Shown here piece by piece: positions 6,348 through 13,002 of a stretch of DNA of 15,285 nt (its first letter is position 1; each line of letters begins with the position of its first letter). This stretch comes from Candidatus Sulfopaludibacter sp. SbA3 (GTDB lineage: Bacteria; Acidobacteriota; Vicinamibacteria; Vicinamibacterales; UBA2999). A program made the position numbers and the translations under genes. Location: positions 1-15,285 of the forward strand of contig CAMBHC010000023.1 of assembly GCA_945866285.1 (NCBI GenBank), read 5' to 3'. Under the pieces are notes generated by a model. The model did not search any database. It was not told where the DNA came from and worked only from the letters and a program-made list of their open reading frames with translations.

Positions 6348-7364
6348 ATGCGTCCGAAGTTCTCCCTGCTCAACATCCTCGTCGCCATCATCGGCGCAGC
6401 CTTGCTGGTGTTCACCATCCGCCGTGTCGGATGGGCAGAGGTCGTGTCGGGCGTCACCAGCGTCGGCTGGTGGTTTGTTCTGGTCGTAATTCTCGGCGCT
6501 GTCCGCATGGCGTGCCGGGCCCGCGCATGGATGATCTGCGCTCAGGACCCAGCGCAGCACTCGAGCACCCCCGCACTTCAGCACCCCAGCACTTCAGCGC
6601 CTCAGCACCTCCGGTTCCGTGATGCCTTTGGCGCCATGCTCGCCGCCGATGCACTGGGGAACCTGACGCCGCTCGGCCTGCTGGCCAGCGAACCCACCAA
6701 GATCATGCTGACGCGGTCGCGAATCTCGACCGTGACCAGCGTGGCGTCGGTCACCACCGAGAACGCGTTCTACACCGCGTCAGTCGCGGTCGTCCTATTG
6801 GCCGGGACGTGGTTCTTCTTTCAGCGCGCCGGGGTGCCGCCCGCGCTTGAGCAACTGGCGGAGGTCATCGTCATCGCCATCGCGATAGCGGCGGTCATCG
6901 GCTTATGGCTGGCACGGTCGCAGCCCGCGCTACTGTCGCGGTTCGCACCATTGATCACCAGGCTGGCGGGTCGCACCGCGGTGCCTGCCGACGCCCTTCG
7001 TGAAGTGGAGTCGCGCATCTACGGCGTGCTCCGCTGGCCGCTGGGCCGGTTGGCTCACGTCGGAGCGTGGGAAGCCGTCTTTCATGTCGCCGCAGTAGCC
7101 GAGGTATGGCTGGTGCTGCACTTGTTGCCCATGGCTGCCAACGCGACGCTGGTGGATGCCTTCCTGCTCGAGAGCGCGGGGCGATTCGTCACCATCGCGT
7201 TCAAGTTCATCCCATACCGTTTGGGAATCGATGAGGCGGGATCGGGCGCGGTGGCCCAGGTGATCGGGATTGGTCCGGCTGCCGGCGTCACGCTCGCGCT
7301 GGTGCGCCGCCTGCGCATTCTCGTGCTCAATGTCTTCGGCCTGATCCGACTCGCGCGCGCCTAG
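6348..7364 (+). CDS. Lysylphosphatidylglycerol synthase TM-region/flippase-like membrane protein
   Basis: 338-aa polytopic membrane protein of the LPG_synthase_TM family (PF03706; formerly UPF0104), related to the flippase half of MprF and to AglD. Hydrophobic segments occur near residues 9-24, 40-52, 143-158, 172-190, 240-260 and 310-330. Family landmarks are DALGNLTPLGLLASEPTKIML (about 100-120) and, near the C-terminus, FKFIPYRLGIDEAGSGAVAQ (about 283-302). No synthase domain is attached, so the substrate is unknown; lipid or lipid-linked sugar translocation is the family-level guess. Residues about 70-90 (AQHSSTPALQHPSTSAPQHL) are a low-complexity insertion encoded by an 8-bp tandem array at a point where relatives go straight from the Arg-rich helix end to FRDAF. 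No clear ribosome site precedes ATG 6348. Confidence 0.8.
   Translation: MRPKFSLLNILVAIIGAALLVFTIRRVGWAEVVSGVTSVGWWFVLVVILGAVRMACRARAWMICAQDPAQHSSTPALQHPSTSAPQHLRFRDAFGAMLAADALGNLTPLGLLASEPTKIMLTRSRISTVTSVASVTTENAFYTASVAVVLLAGTWFFFQRAGVPPALEQLAEVIVIAIAIAAVIGLWLARSQPALLSRFAPLITRLAGRTAVPADALREVESRIYGVLRWPLGRLAHVGAWEAVFHVAAVAEVWLVLHLLPMAANATLVDAFLLESAGRFVTIAFKFIPYRLGIDEAGSGAVAQVIGIGPAAGVTLALVRRLRILVLNVFGLIRLARA
6557..6612 (+). repeat. 56-bp array of seven 8-bp GCAC-headed units, inside the flippase gene
   Basis: Seven consecutive octamers in register, six starting GCAC and one GCGC. GCACTTCA occurs twice and GCACCCCA/GCACCCCC once each, giving an additional 16-bp period. The array is translated in frame as a His/Ser/Thr/Pro/Gln-rich loop. 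It has the same unit length, unit number and head tetranucleotide as the array at 14480-14535. Confidence 0.75.
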
Positions 7365-7483
7365 GCTCTAGTGAACGATCGCTGGTAGTCGAGGCTGAAC
7401 GCCGCCCTGAAGCGTGAGAAGATTGACGCCGTGGATCCCAAGGCCAAGCTGGCCGCCCCGACTCTGCCGACTGCGAAGCCTCA
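7365..7483 (+). other. Short intergenic region with a possible leader ORF overlapping the kup start
   Basis: An open frame after the TAG at 7386-7388 runs through NAALKREKIDAVDPKAKL to a TGA at 7485-7487. That TGA overlaps the TTG start of kup as ATTGA. GTG 7431 could start an 18-codon peptide in it. It may be a leader peptide coupled to kup, or the degraded tail of a lost gene. I see no c-di-AMP or other K+-related riboswitch in these 119 bp. Confidence 0.3.
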
Positions 7484-9373
7484 TTGACAGACACATCACC
7501 CGCACACCCCCAAGGGCGGCAACTGGCCGTCCTCACTCTCGGCGCCCTCGGCATCGTCTACGGGGACATCGGTACCAGTCCCCTCTACGCCCTGCGCGAG
7601 TGCTTCCACGGCCCGCACGGCATCGCCCCCACGCCCGATAACATCCTGGGCGTGTTGTCGCTGATCTTCTGGTCGCTGACGCTGGTCGTCTCGATCAAAT
7701 ACCTGGTCTTCGTCATGCGAGCGGACAACGGCGGGGAAGGCGGCATCCTGGCCTTGTTGGCCCTGGTATCGAGACAGGCCGATGCGTCGCGGCGCAGCCG
7801 CGCGGCCTTGATCCCCCTCGGCTTGTTCGGCGCCGCCTTGCTCTACGGCGATGGGATGATCACGCCGGCCATTTCCGTGCTGGGCGCCGTCGAAGGGCTG
7901 GCGATCGCCACCCACGTGTTCGAGCCGTACGTGGTGGTGATCACGGTGGTGATCCTGGTCGGGCTGTTCCTGATCCAATCGCGCGGCACGGCCAAGGTCG
8001 GCGCCATGTTTGGTCCGGTCATGGTCGTGTGGTTCATGACCCTCGCCGTCATGGGCGTATCGTGGATCGTGGTCAATCCGTCGGTCATGGCCGCATTTAA
8101 CCCGGTCCATGCCGTCAGCTTTTTCGTCCGCAACGGTGGTCACGGCTTCATCGTCCTCGGCTCGGTGTTCCTGGTCGTCACCGGTGGCGAGGCGCTCTAC
8201 GCCGACATGGGGCACTTTGGCCGCAAGCCCATTCGCCTCGCCTGGTTCGCGCTCGCGTTTCCGGCACTGGTGCTGAACTACCTGGGGCAGGGCGCCATGC
8301 TGCTGCAGTCGCCGGAGCTGGCGTCGTCACCGTTCTACCGGATGGCGCCGGCATGGGCGCTGTACCCGCTGGTGATCCTCGCCACCATGGCCGCGGTCAT
8401 CGCGTCACAGGCGTTGATCTCTGGCGTGTTCTCGATGACCCACCAAGCCATCCAGCTTGGTTATTGCCCCCGCATGGGCATCGAGCACACCTCTGCCAGC
8501 CACAAGGGGCAGATCTACATTCCGCAGATCAATTGGGCGTTGATGGTGGCGTGCGTGGGCCTGGTCATCGGCTTTGGCAGCTCCAGTGCCATTGCCGCCG
8601 CCTACGGTATTGCGGTGTCGTCGACCATGGTCATCACGACCATGCTGGCGTATCTCGTGGCGCGCGGCTCGTGGGGTGCCAGCCGCGTGATGGCGGGTTC
8701 GCTCGCAGGCGCATTCCTGGTAATTGAGTCGGGGTTCCTGGCCGCCAACTTCACCAAGATCCTGCAGGGCGGCTGGTTCCCGCTCGCCGTCGGCGTGATC
8801 ATCTACGTGCTGCTCTCTACGTGGAAACAGGGCCGCGCGCTGCTGGCGGTGCGGTTCCGCGAACGCCTCTATCCACTCGATCAGTTCCTCGCGGACATTG
8901 CCGCCAACCCGCCGCATCGCGTCAGCGGCACGGCCGTCTTCATGACCAGCAACGGCGATGGCACGCCGCCGACGCTGTTGCACAACCTGCATCACAACAA
9001 GATTCTTCACGAGCGGATCATCCTGCTGACGATCGCGACGACGGACAGCCCCGTCGTCGCAGCGGCGGACCGCCTCACGGTGACGCCGCTACAACAGGGC
9101 TTCTTCCGCGTCCGGGCCTGCTATGGGTTTACTGAGACGCCTGCCGTGCCCGCGGTGCTCGAACAGGTCTTGTTGGCCGGCCAGCAGATGGTAGCGGCCG
9201 ACATCACGTATTTCCTGGGTACCGAGACCCTGCTGGCTACTGACAGGCCGGGGCTGCCGCTATGGCGCGAACGCCTGTTCGTCCTGATGTCCAGGAACGC
9301 GCTGCGCGCGACGACGTTCTTCGGCATCCCGCCGGAACGGGTCGTGGAGCTCGGGATGCAGGTGGAACTGTAG
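7484..9373 (+). CDS. kup: Kup-type potassium uptake transporter
   Basis: 629-aa inner-membrane protein of the KUP/HAK/KT family (TC 2.A.72), a K+/H+ symporter for low-affinity K+ uptake. The signature GIVYGDIGTSPLYALREC (23-40) includes the first membrane helix; other family blocks are RADNGGEGGILALLAL, ALLYGDGMITPAISVLGAVEG, GGEALYADMGHFG and the QALISGVFSMTHQAIQLG helix. About 12 membrane helices span residues 15-450, followed by a cytoplasmic C-terminal domain (about 455-629). Length matches the family. The start is TTG 7484; it gives the typical short N-terminus and overlaps the TGA of an upstream short frame. It faces the KimA-like gene across a 32-bp gap holding a palindrome. Confidence 0.95.
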   Translation: MTDTSPAHPQGRQLAVLTLGALGIVYGDIGTSPLYALRECFHGPHGIAPTPDNILGVLSLIFWSLTLVVSIKYLVFVMRADNGGEGGILALLALVSRQADASRRSRAALIPLGLFGAALLYGDGMITPAISVLGAVEGLAIATHVFEPYVVVITVVILVGLFLIQSRGTAKVGAMFGPVMVVWFMTLAVMGVSWIVVNPSVMAAFNPVHAVSFFVRNGGHGFIVLGSVFLVVTGGEALYADMGHFGRKPIRLAWFALAFPALVLNYLGQGAMLLQSPELASSPFYRMAPAWALYPLVILATMAAVIASQALISGVFSMTHQAIQLGYCPRMGIEHTSASHKGQIYIPQINWALMVACVGLVIGFGSSSAIAAAYGIAVSSTMVITTMLAYLVARGSWGASRVMAGSLAGAFLVIESGFLAANFTKILQGGWFPLAVGVIIYVLLSTWKQGRALLAVRFRERLYPLDQFLADIAANPPHRVSGTAVFMTSNGDGTPPTLLHNLHHNKILHERIILLTIATTDSPVVAAADRLTVTPLQQGFFRVRACYGFTETPAVPAVLEQVLLAGQQMVAADITYFLGTETLLATDRPGLPLWRERLFVLMSRNALRATTFFGIPPERVVELGMQVEL

Positions 9374-9379
9374 TGACGC

Positions 9380-9403
9380 CAGGCGGGTCTTTAGACCCGC
9401 CTG
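9380..9403. repeat. GC-rich palindromic repeat between kup and the KimA-like gene
   Basis: Two perfect 11-bp arms (CAGGCGGGTCT and AGACCCGCCTG) around TT. It occupies most of the 32-bp gap between the two convergent stops, so it could stop transcription in both directions, although no T-tract follows. It is the best-formed member of the family also seen at 2141 and 2614. Confidence 0.75.
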
Positions 9404-9405
9404 CC

Positions 9406-11235
9406 CTAGTTCTTCAAGTGGAACGGCACCGACGTCGTCACGACGCGGGGCCGGAACAACAGCGCGGCCTTGAGCGTGAACGCACTCTGATTGTGCAGCA
9501 GGTGATGCCACCAGTGCTTGACCACGAATTCCGGCAGGACCACCGTAATGTAGTCCTCGGGATTCTCCCGCTCGAGGCGGTCGATGTATTCGAGCAGCGG
9601 TTCGCTCATCGAGCGGTACGGCGACTGCAACACCACCAGCTTGACGTGTGAGCCCCAGTGCGGCCAGTCGCGCTTCAGCGCGACCAGTGACTCGGGATTG
9701 ACGTTGACGTACACCGCGCGGACATCCTTCGCCAGCGAGCTGGCGTAGCGCAGCGCCTCGAGAACGGCGCGATGCACGCCGCCGATCGGAACAATCACGA
9801 TGTGGCCGTGCGGCGTCGTGTCGACCTCGAGACCCGTCAGGGACAACTGCGCCGAGACGCTGTCGTAGTGCAAACGGGTCTGCTTGAATACGAACATCAT
9901 GATCGGCACCAGCACGAGGACAATCCACGCGCCCTCGGCAGCCTTGGTGATGGCGACGATGACCAGCACAATGGCCGCCACAACCGCGCCGAGGCCGCTG
10001 ATCACCGACCGGAACTGCCAGCCGGCCGGCCGCAGGCGCCGCCACCGCAGGAACATACCGGTCTGCGACAGCGTGAACGCCATGAACACACCGATCATGT
10101 AAAGCGGGATGAGGGCGTGCGGATCGCCGCCAAAGACGATGATCAGCACGGCTGCCGCCACACCGAGCAGAAAGATGCCGTTTGAATATGCCAGCTTGTC
10201 GCCCAGGTTCATGAACTGGCGGGGCATGAAGCGGTCGCGGGCGACGAAATAGGCCAGGCGGGGGAAGTCGGCGAACGCGGTGTTCGCCGCCAGGACCAGG
10301 ATCATCGCGGTAGCCGCCTGGACACCGTAGTAGAACGAGTTGCGACCGCCGAAAATTGCGCGCGCCAGCTGCGAGACCACCGTCTCGCGTTCCGCCGGCA
10401 CAATGCCGAAGTGGTGCGCCAGGGTGCTAATCCCGACGAACATTATGATCGCCAGGGCACCCATCAGGGTCAGGGTCCGCGCGGCCGTCCGCGCCGCCGG
10501 CTCCTGAAATGCCGGCACACCGTCGGAGATCGCCTCGACACCGGTCATCGCCGTGCACCCGTTCGCAAATGCGGTGAGCAGCACAAAGGTCGTGATCGTG
10601 CCCGTCCCCAAGAACGCCACCGGCTCGGCCGGTTCGAACATCGGCGCCGTGCCGAACACGCCCGTCCAGGCGCCGACGATGATCAGGGTGAACACGCTGC
10701 CGAGAAAAAAGTACACCGGCACACCAAACAGCTTCGCTGATTCGCGCACGCCGCGAAGATTGCCAAGCGCCAGCAGCGTGATGAAGACCAGGGCCAGGGG
10801 CACCCGGCTGACATGAAGGTCGGGCAAGGCCGAGGTGATCGCGGACACACCCGCCGCGATGCTGACCGCCACCGTCAGGGTGTAATCGATCAGCAGCGCC
10901 GCCGCGGTCACGAGCGAGGCGTTGGTCCCGATGTTCTCTTTGGTGACGATGTAGTCACCGCCGCCCTGCGGATACGCGAAGATCGTCTGCCGGTACGACG
11001 AGACGATGATCAGCAGCAGTAACGCAATCAGACCGGCGATGTACGGCCCGTAGTCGAGCGCCTCTGGGCCGCCGCGGGCCAGGACTCGCAGCACTTCTTC
11101 GGTGGCATAGGACACCGACGACAGCGCGTCGGACGACAAGATGGCCAAGCCCGCCAGCATGCCCAGCTTCTGGTGATGGGCCTGGAAGGTCGGAATCGGG
11201 CGGCCGACGAGGAGCCGCTTCAGCGGCGCGAACAC
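9406..11235 (-). CDS. KimA-type potassium importer (APC superfamily)
   Basis: 609-aa APC-superfamily transporter resembling B. subtilis KimA (YdaO), a high-affinity K+/H+ symporter. Diagnostic blocks are LKRLLVGRP at the start, AILSSDALSSVSYATEE, SSYRQTIFAYPQGGGDYIV, LLIDYTLTVAVSIAAG and CTAMTGVEAISDGVP. With the start at GTG 11235, D36, Y43, D117, Y118, T121 and S125 fall at the positions I recall for K+-binding residues of KimA. About 12 helices are followed by a cytoplasmic domain (about 455-609) like the part of KimA that binds c-di-AMP. The frame opens at ATG 11295, but the first 20 residues there are not family-like; GTG gives the family length. An alternative reading is a generic amino-acid permease; the K+-site residues argue against that. 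Confidence 0.82.
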   Translation of the reverse strand: MFAPLKRLLVGRPIPTFQAHHQKLGMLAGLAILSSDALSSVSYATEEVLRVLARGGPEALDYGPYIAGLIALLLLIIVSSYRQTIFAYPQGGGDYIVTKENIGTNASLVTAAALLIDYTLTVAVSIAAGVSAITSALPDLHVSRVPLALVFITLLALGNLRGVRESAKLFGVPVYFFLGSVFTLIIVGAWTGVFGTAPMFEPAEPVAFLGTGTITTFVLLTAFANGCTAMTGVEAISDGVPAFQEPAARTAARTLTLMGALAIIMFVGISTLAHHFGIVPAERETVVSQLARAIFGGRNSFYYGVQAATAMILVLAANTAFADFPRLAYFVARDRFMPRQFMNLGDKLAYSNGIFLLGVAAAVLIIVFGGDPHALIPLYMIGVFMAFTLSQTGMFLRWRRLRPAGWQFRSVISGLGAVVAAIVLVIVAITKAAEGAWIVLVLVPIMMFVFKQTRLHYDSVSAQLSLTGLEVDTTPHGHIVIVPIGGVHRAVLEALRYASSLAKDVRAVYVNVNPESLVALKRDWPHWGSHVKLVVLQSPYRSMSEPLLEYIDRLERENPEDYITVVLPEFVVKHWWHHLLHNQSAFTLKAALLFRPRVVTTSVPFHLKN

Positions 11236-11260
11236 GAAACCTGTCCCTTCATGCGCGGTT

Positions 11261-11266
11261 ATTCTA
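11261..11266 (-). promoter_or_regulatory. Candidate -10 for the KimA-like gene
   Basis: TAGAAT on the minus strand lies 25 nt upstream of the proposed GTG start, predicting a leader of about 18-20 nt. That leader would begin close to an out-of-frame ATG (11252) opening a 10-codon frame that overlaps the GTG. Confidence 0.4.
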
Positions 11267-11289
11267 GCGGATTCGCACCGGCTGCGACC

Positions 11290-11327
11290 GGGCAAGGGGG
11301 CGAGCGGGGGCGACGGGCGAACACGGG
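11290..11327 (+). other. Candidate G-quadruplex motif in a divergent promoter region
   Basis: Five G-runs of 3, 5, 5, 3 and 3 (11290-11292, 11296-11300, 11306-11310, 11315-11317, 11325-11327) are separated by loops of 3-7 nt, meeting the usual G3+N1-7 rule. It lies between the divergent KimA-like and acyP promoters, on the acyP coding strand and upstream of its -10. Confidence 0.5.
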
Positions 11328-11342
11328 CCGGCTGTGCTGGGC

Positions 11343-11348
11343 TAGAAT
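11343..11348 (+). promoter_or_regulatory. Candidate -10 for acyP, leaderless arrangement
   Basis: TAGAAT ends 6 nt before ATG 11355, so transcription would begin at or next to the start codon. No -35 match is visible at normal spacing. The same hexamer serves as the candidate -10 of the divergent KimA-like gene. Confidence 0.45.
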
Positions 11349-11354
11349 GCAGAG

Positions 11355-11627
11355 ATGCGCGTGGCCCGGAAGTTCCTGGTGATCGGCCACGTCCAGGGCG
11401 TTGGGTTTCGGTTCTTTGCCCAGAACGCCGCCCGCCGCGAAGGGCTGAGCGGTCATGTCACCAATCACCCCGACGGCTCGGTGGGGGCGGTGGCGGAAGG
11501 CGCGGCCGAGGCGCTGGAGCGGTTTGAGCGGGCCCTGCACCAGGGGCCATCGCGATCACGCGTGGAGCGCGTGCTGGTGGACGAGGTCGTGCCGACGGGC
11601 CTCCACGCCGGGTTTGAGATTCGGTAG
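11355..11627 (+). CDS. acyP: Acylphosphatase
   Basis: 90-aa cytoplasmic enzyme that hydrolyses the carboxyl-phosphate bond of acylphosphates. Both signatures are present: GHVQGVGFRFF (11-21) with the phosphate-binding catalytic Arg R19, and GHVTNHPDGSV (33-43) with the catalytic Asn N37. Length is standard. ATG 11355 has no ribosome site and a -10-like hexamer immediately upstream. It is the first gene of a close-packed group: apt begins 11 bp after its stop, with tRNA-Arg and a TPR gene after that. Confidence 0.95.
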   Translation: MRVARKFLVIGHVQGVGFRFFAQNAARREGLSGHVTNHPDGSVGAVAEGAAEALERFERALHQGPSRSRVERVLVDEVVPTGLHAGFEIR

Positions 11628-11638
11628 GCGACAGGACT

Positions 11639-12154
11639 ATGGACCATCTGAAGGCGAAGATTCGACACGTGCCCGACTTTCCCAAGCCGGGCATCCTGTT
11701 CTACGACATCACCACGTTGCTGTGCGACCCCCAGGGCTTCCGCGACACCATCGACGCGATGGCGGCGCCTTACATGGGCGAGGACATCGACCAGGTGGTC
11801 GGCATCGAGAGCCGCGGCTTCATTCTCGGCGCGGCCATCGCCGCCACCCTGGGCTGTGGGTTCGTGCCTATCCGCAAGCCGGGCAAGCTCCCGGCCGCGA
11901 CCTACCAGGAAAGCTACCACCTGGAGTACGGCACCGACTCGCTGGAGATCCACCAGGACGCCTGCGGTCAGAACCAGCGGGTCCTGATTGTCGATGACGT
12001 GCTCGCGACCGGCGGGACCGCTCGCGCCGCGATTGACCTGGTCAAGAAGACCGGCGCCAAGATCATCGGCGCCGCATTCCTGATCGAGCTGGACTTGTTG
12101 AAGGGGCGGGACAAATTGGCCGGGGAGCCGGTTTATTCTGTTCTGCAGTATTAA
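11639..12154 (+). CDS. apt: Adenine phosphoribosyltransferase
   Basis: 171-aa cytoplasmic purine-salvage enzyme converting adenine and PRPP to AMP and pyrophosphate. The PRPP loop VLIVDDVLATGGTA (115-128) is canonical; the N-terminal PDFPKPGILFYDITTLL (12-28), GIESRGFILG (55-64) and PIRKPGKLPAATYQESY (77-93, flexible loop) are Apt-specific and separate it from xanthine and hypoxanthine enzymes. Length is typical. AGGA (11633-11636) is a short-spaced ribosome site. The TAA ends 2 nt before the 5' end of tRNA-Arg, so an apt read-through transcript would also carry the tRNA. Confidence 0.96.
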   Translation: MDHLKAKIRHVPDFPKPGILFYDITTLLCDPQGFRDTIDAMAAPYMGEDIDQVVGIESRGFILGAAIAATLGCGFVPIRKPGKLPAATYQESYHLEYGTDSLEIHQDACGQNQRVLIVDDVLATGGTARAAIDLVKKTGAKIIGAAFLIELDLLKGRDKLAGEPVYSVLQY

Positions 12155-12156
12155 AG

Positions 12157-12233
12157 GCGCCCGTAGCTCAGTTGGATAGAGCGAGCGTTTCCTAAACGCT
12201 AGGTCCCAGGTTCGATCCCTGGTGGGCGCACCA
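12157..12233 (+). tRNA. tRNA-Arg (anticodon CCT)
   Basis: A complete 77-nt cloverleaf. The acceptor stem GCGCCCG (12157-12163) pairs with TGGGCGC (12223-12229) with one G-T pair, followed by discriminator A and an encoded CCA (12231-12233). The anticodon arm is AGCGT-TTCCTAA-ACGCT with anticodon CCT at 12191-12193, reading AGG. The T-arm is CCAGG-TTCGATC-CCTGG. It lies 2 nt after apt and 22 nt before the TPR gene. TATTCT (12134-12139), inside apt, could be its own -10. Confidence 0.96.
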
Positions 12234-12235
12234 AA

Positions 12236-12247
12236 CTTCGCGCGAAG
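12236..12247. repeat. 12-bp perfect palindrome after tRNA-Arg
   Basis: CTTCGCGCGAAG begins 3 nt after the CCA end and finishes 8 nt before the TPR start codon. As RNA it can only form a small hairpin. It may aid tRNA 3' processing or affect the TPR ribosome site (GAAGAGA, 12244-12250), which it overlaps. Confidence 0.35.
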
Positions 12248-12255
12248 AGACATTT

Positions 12256-13002
12256 ATGAAAACTACTGAACGGCATCACCTCAAGGACAACGAACTGGCC
12301 ATGGCGCTTACCAGCGTGCAGGCTTGGGTCGAGCAGAACCAGAAGAACCTCCTGGCCCTCGTGGCATTGGTCGTCGTGGTCGGCGGCGGCGTCGCCGCGT
12401 ACTCCATGTATGCGCGGAGCACCGAAACCACGGCGCGGACACTGCTGGCCGAGGCCATGGTGATCGAAGAGGCGCGCGTGATGCCCCCGGGACCGCCGGC
12501 CGGCACCACCAACGACCCGACGCAGACGCCGGGACAGGCGCCGGGAACGTATCCGACGCAGAAGGCGAAGCTCGAAGCCGCGCTGCCGAAGTTCATCGCT
12601 GCGGCCGACGCCTATCCCTCATCTGATTCAGGCCTGACCGCGCGCTATCACGCCGCGACCGTGCTGGTGTCGTTGGAGCGATTTGACGAGGCGATCAAGC
12701 AGTACGACCAGGTGATTGCCGGCAGCGCCAGCCTCATCCAGCGCATGGCGCGACTGGGCAAGGCGGAAGCGCAGTTGCGCGCCGGGCAGTTCGATCCGGC
12801 GATTGCGACACTGAAGGAAACGGCGGAGCAGGCCAACACCAATCTCCCCGTCGACGCCGTCTTGATGGAACTGGCCCGCGCCTATCGCCTGGCCGGCAAG
12901 ACCGAGGACGCGCGGAAGACCTGGACCCAGGTGGTTGAGAAGCACGCCGACTCGCCGCTGGCGACCGACGCGAAGGTCGAGATCGAAAAGCTGAAGGGTT
13001 AG
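12256..13002 (+). CDS. Membrane-anchored tetratricopeptide repeat protein (YfgM/TPR_21-like)
   Basis: 248-aa protein with an N-terminal cytoplasmic amphipathic segment (1-28; MALTSVQAWVEQNQKN), a single membrane helix (about 31-50, LLALVALVVVVGGGVAAY) and an extracytoplasmic part. A Pro/Thr/Gly-rich linker (about 74-100) leads to three or four TPR-like helical pairs: LTARYHAATVLVSLERFDEAIKQY, ARLGKAEAQLRAGQFDPAIATL and LMELARAYRLAGKTEDARKTW. The topology resembles YfgM, which sits at the SecYEG translocon with PpiD, but the assignment is by architecture only. It ends with its TAG overlapping the stop codon of the convergent solute-binding gene, leaving no room for a terminator. It is probably cotranscribed with tRNA-Arg. 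Confidence 0.75.
   Translation: MKTTERHHLKDNELAMALTSVQAWVEQNQKNLLALVALVVVVGGGVAAYSMYARSTETTARTLLAEAMVIEEARVMPPGPPAGTTNDPTQTPGQAPGTYPTQKAKLEAALPKFIAAADAYPSSDSGLTARYHAATVLVSLERFDEAIKQYDQVIAGSASLIQRMARLGKAEAQLRAGQFDPAIATLKETAEQANTNLPVDAVLMELARAYRLAGKTEDARKTWTQVVEKHADSPLATDAKVEIEKLKG

Noticed and set aside
6557..6612. Possible CRISPR-like array
   Set aside because: Units are 8 bp without spacers, in frame inside a coding gene, and there are no cas genes in the window.
7365..7483. c-di-AMP (ydaO/yuaA) riboswitch upstream of kup
   Set aside because: The gap is only 119 bp, shorter than needed with its expression platform, and I see none of the conserved sequence blocks.
11236..11295. Upstream ATG start for the KimA-like permease
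   Set aside because: The 20 extra residues are not family-like, and the GTG at 11235 restores the KimA length and numbering of the K+-site residues.
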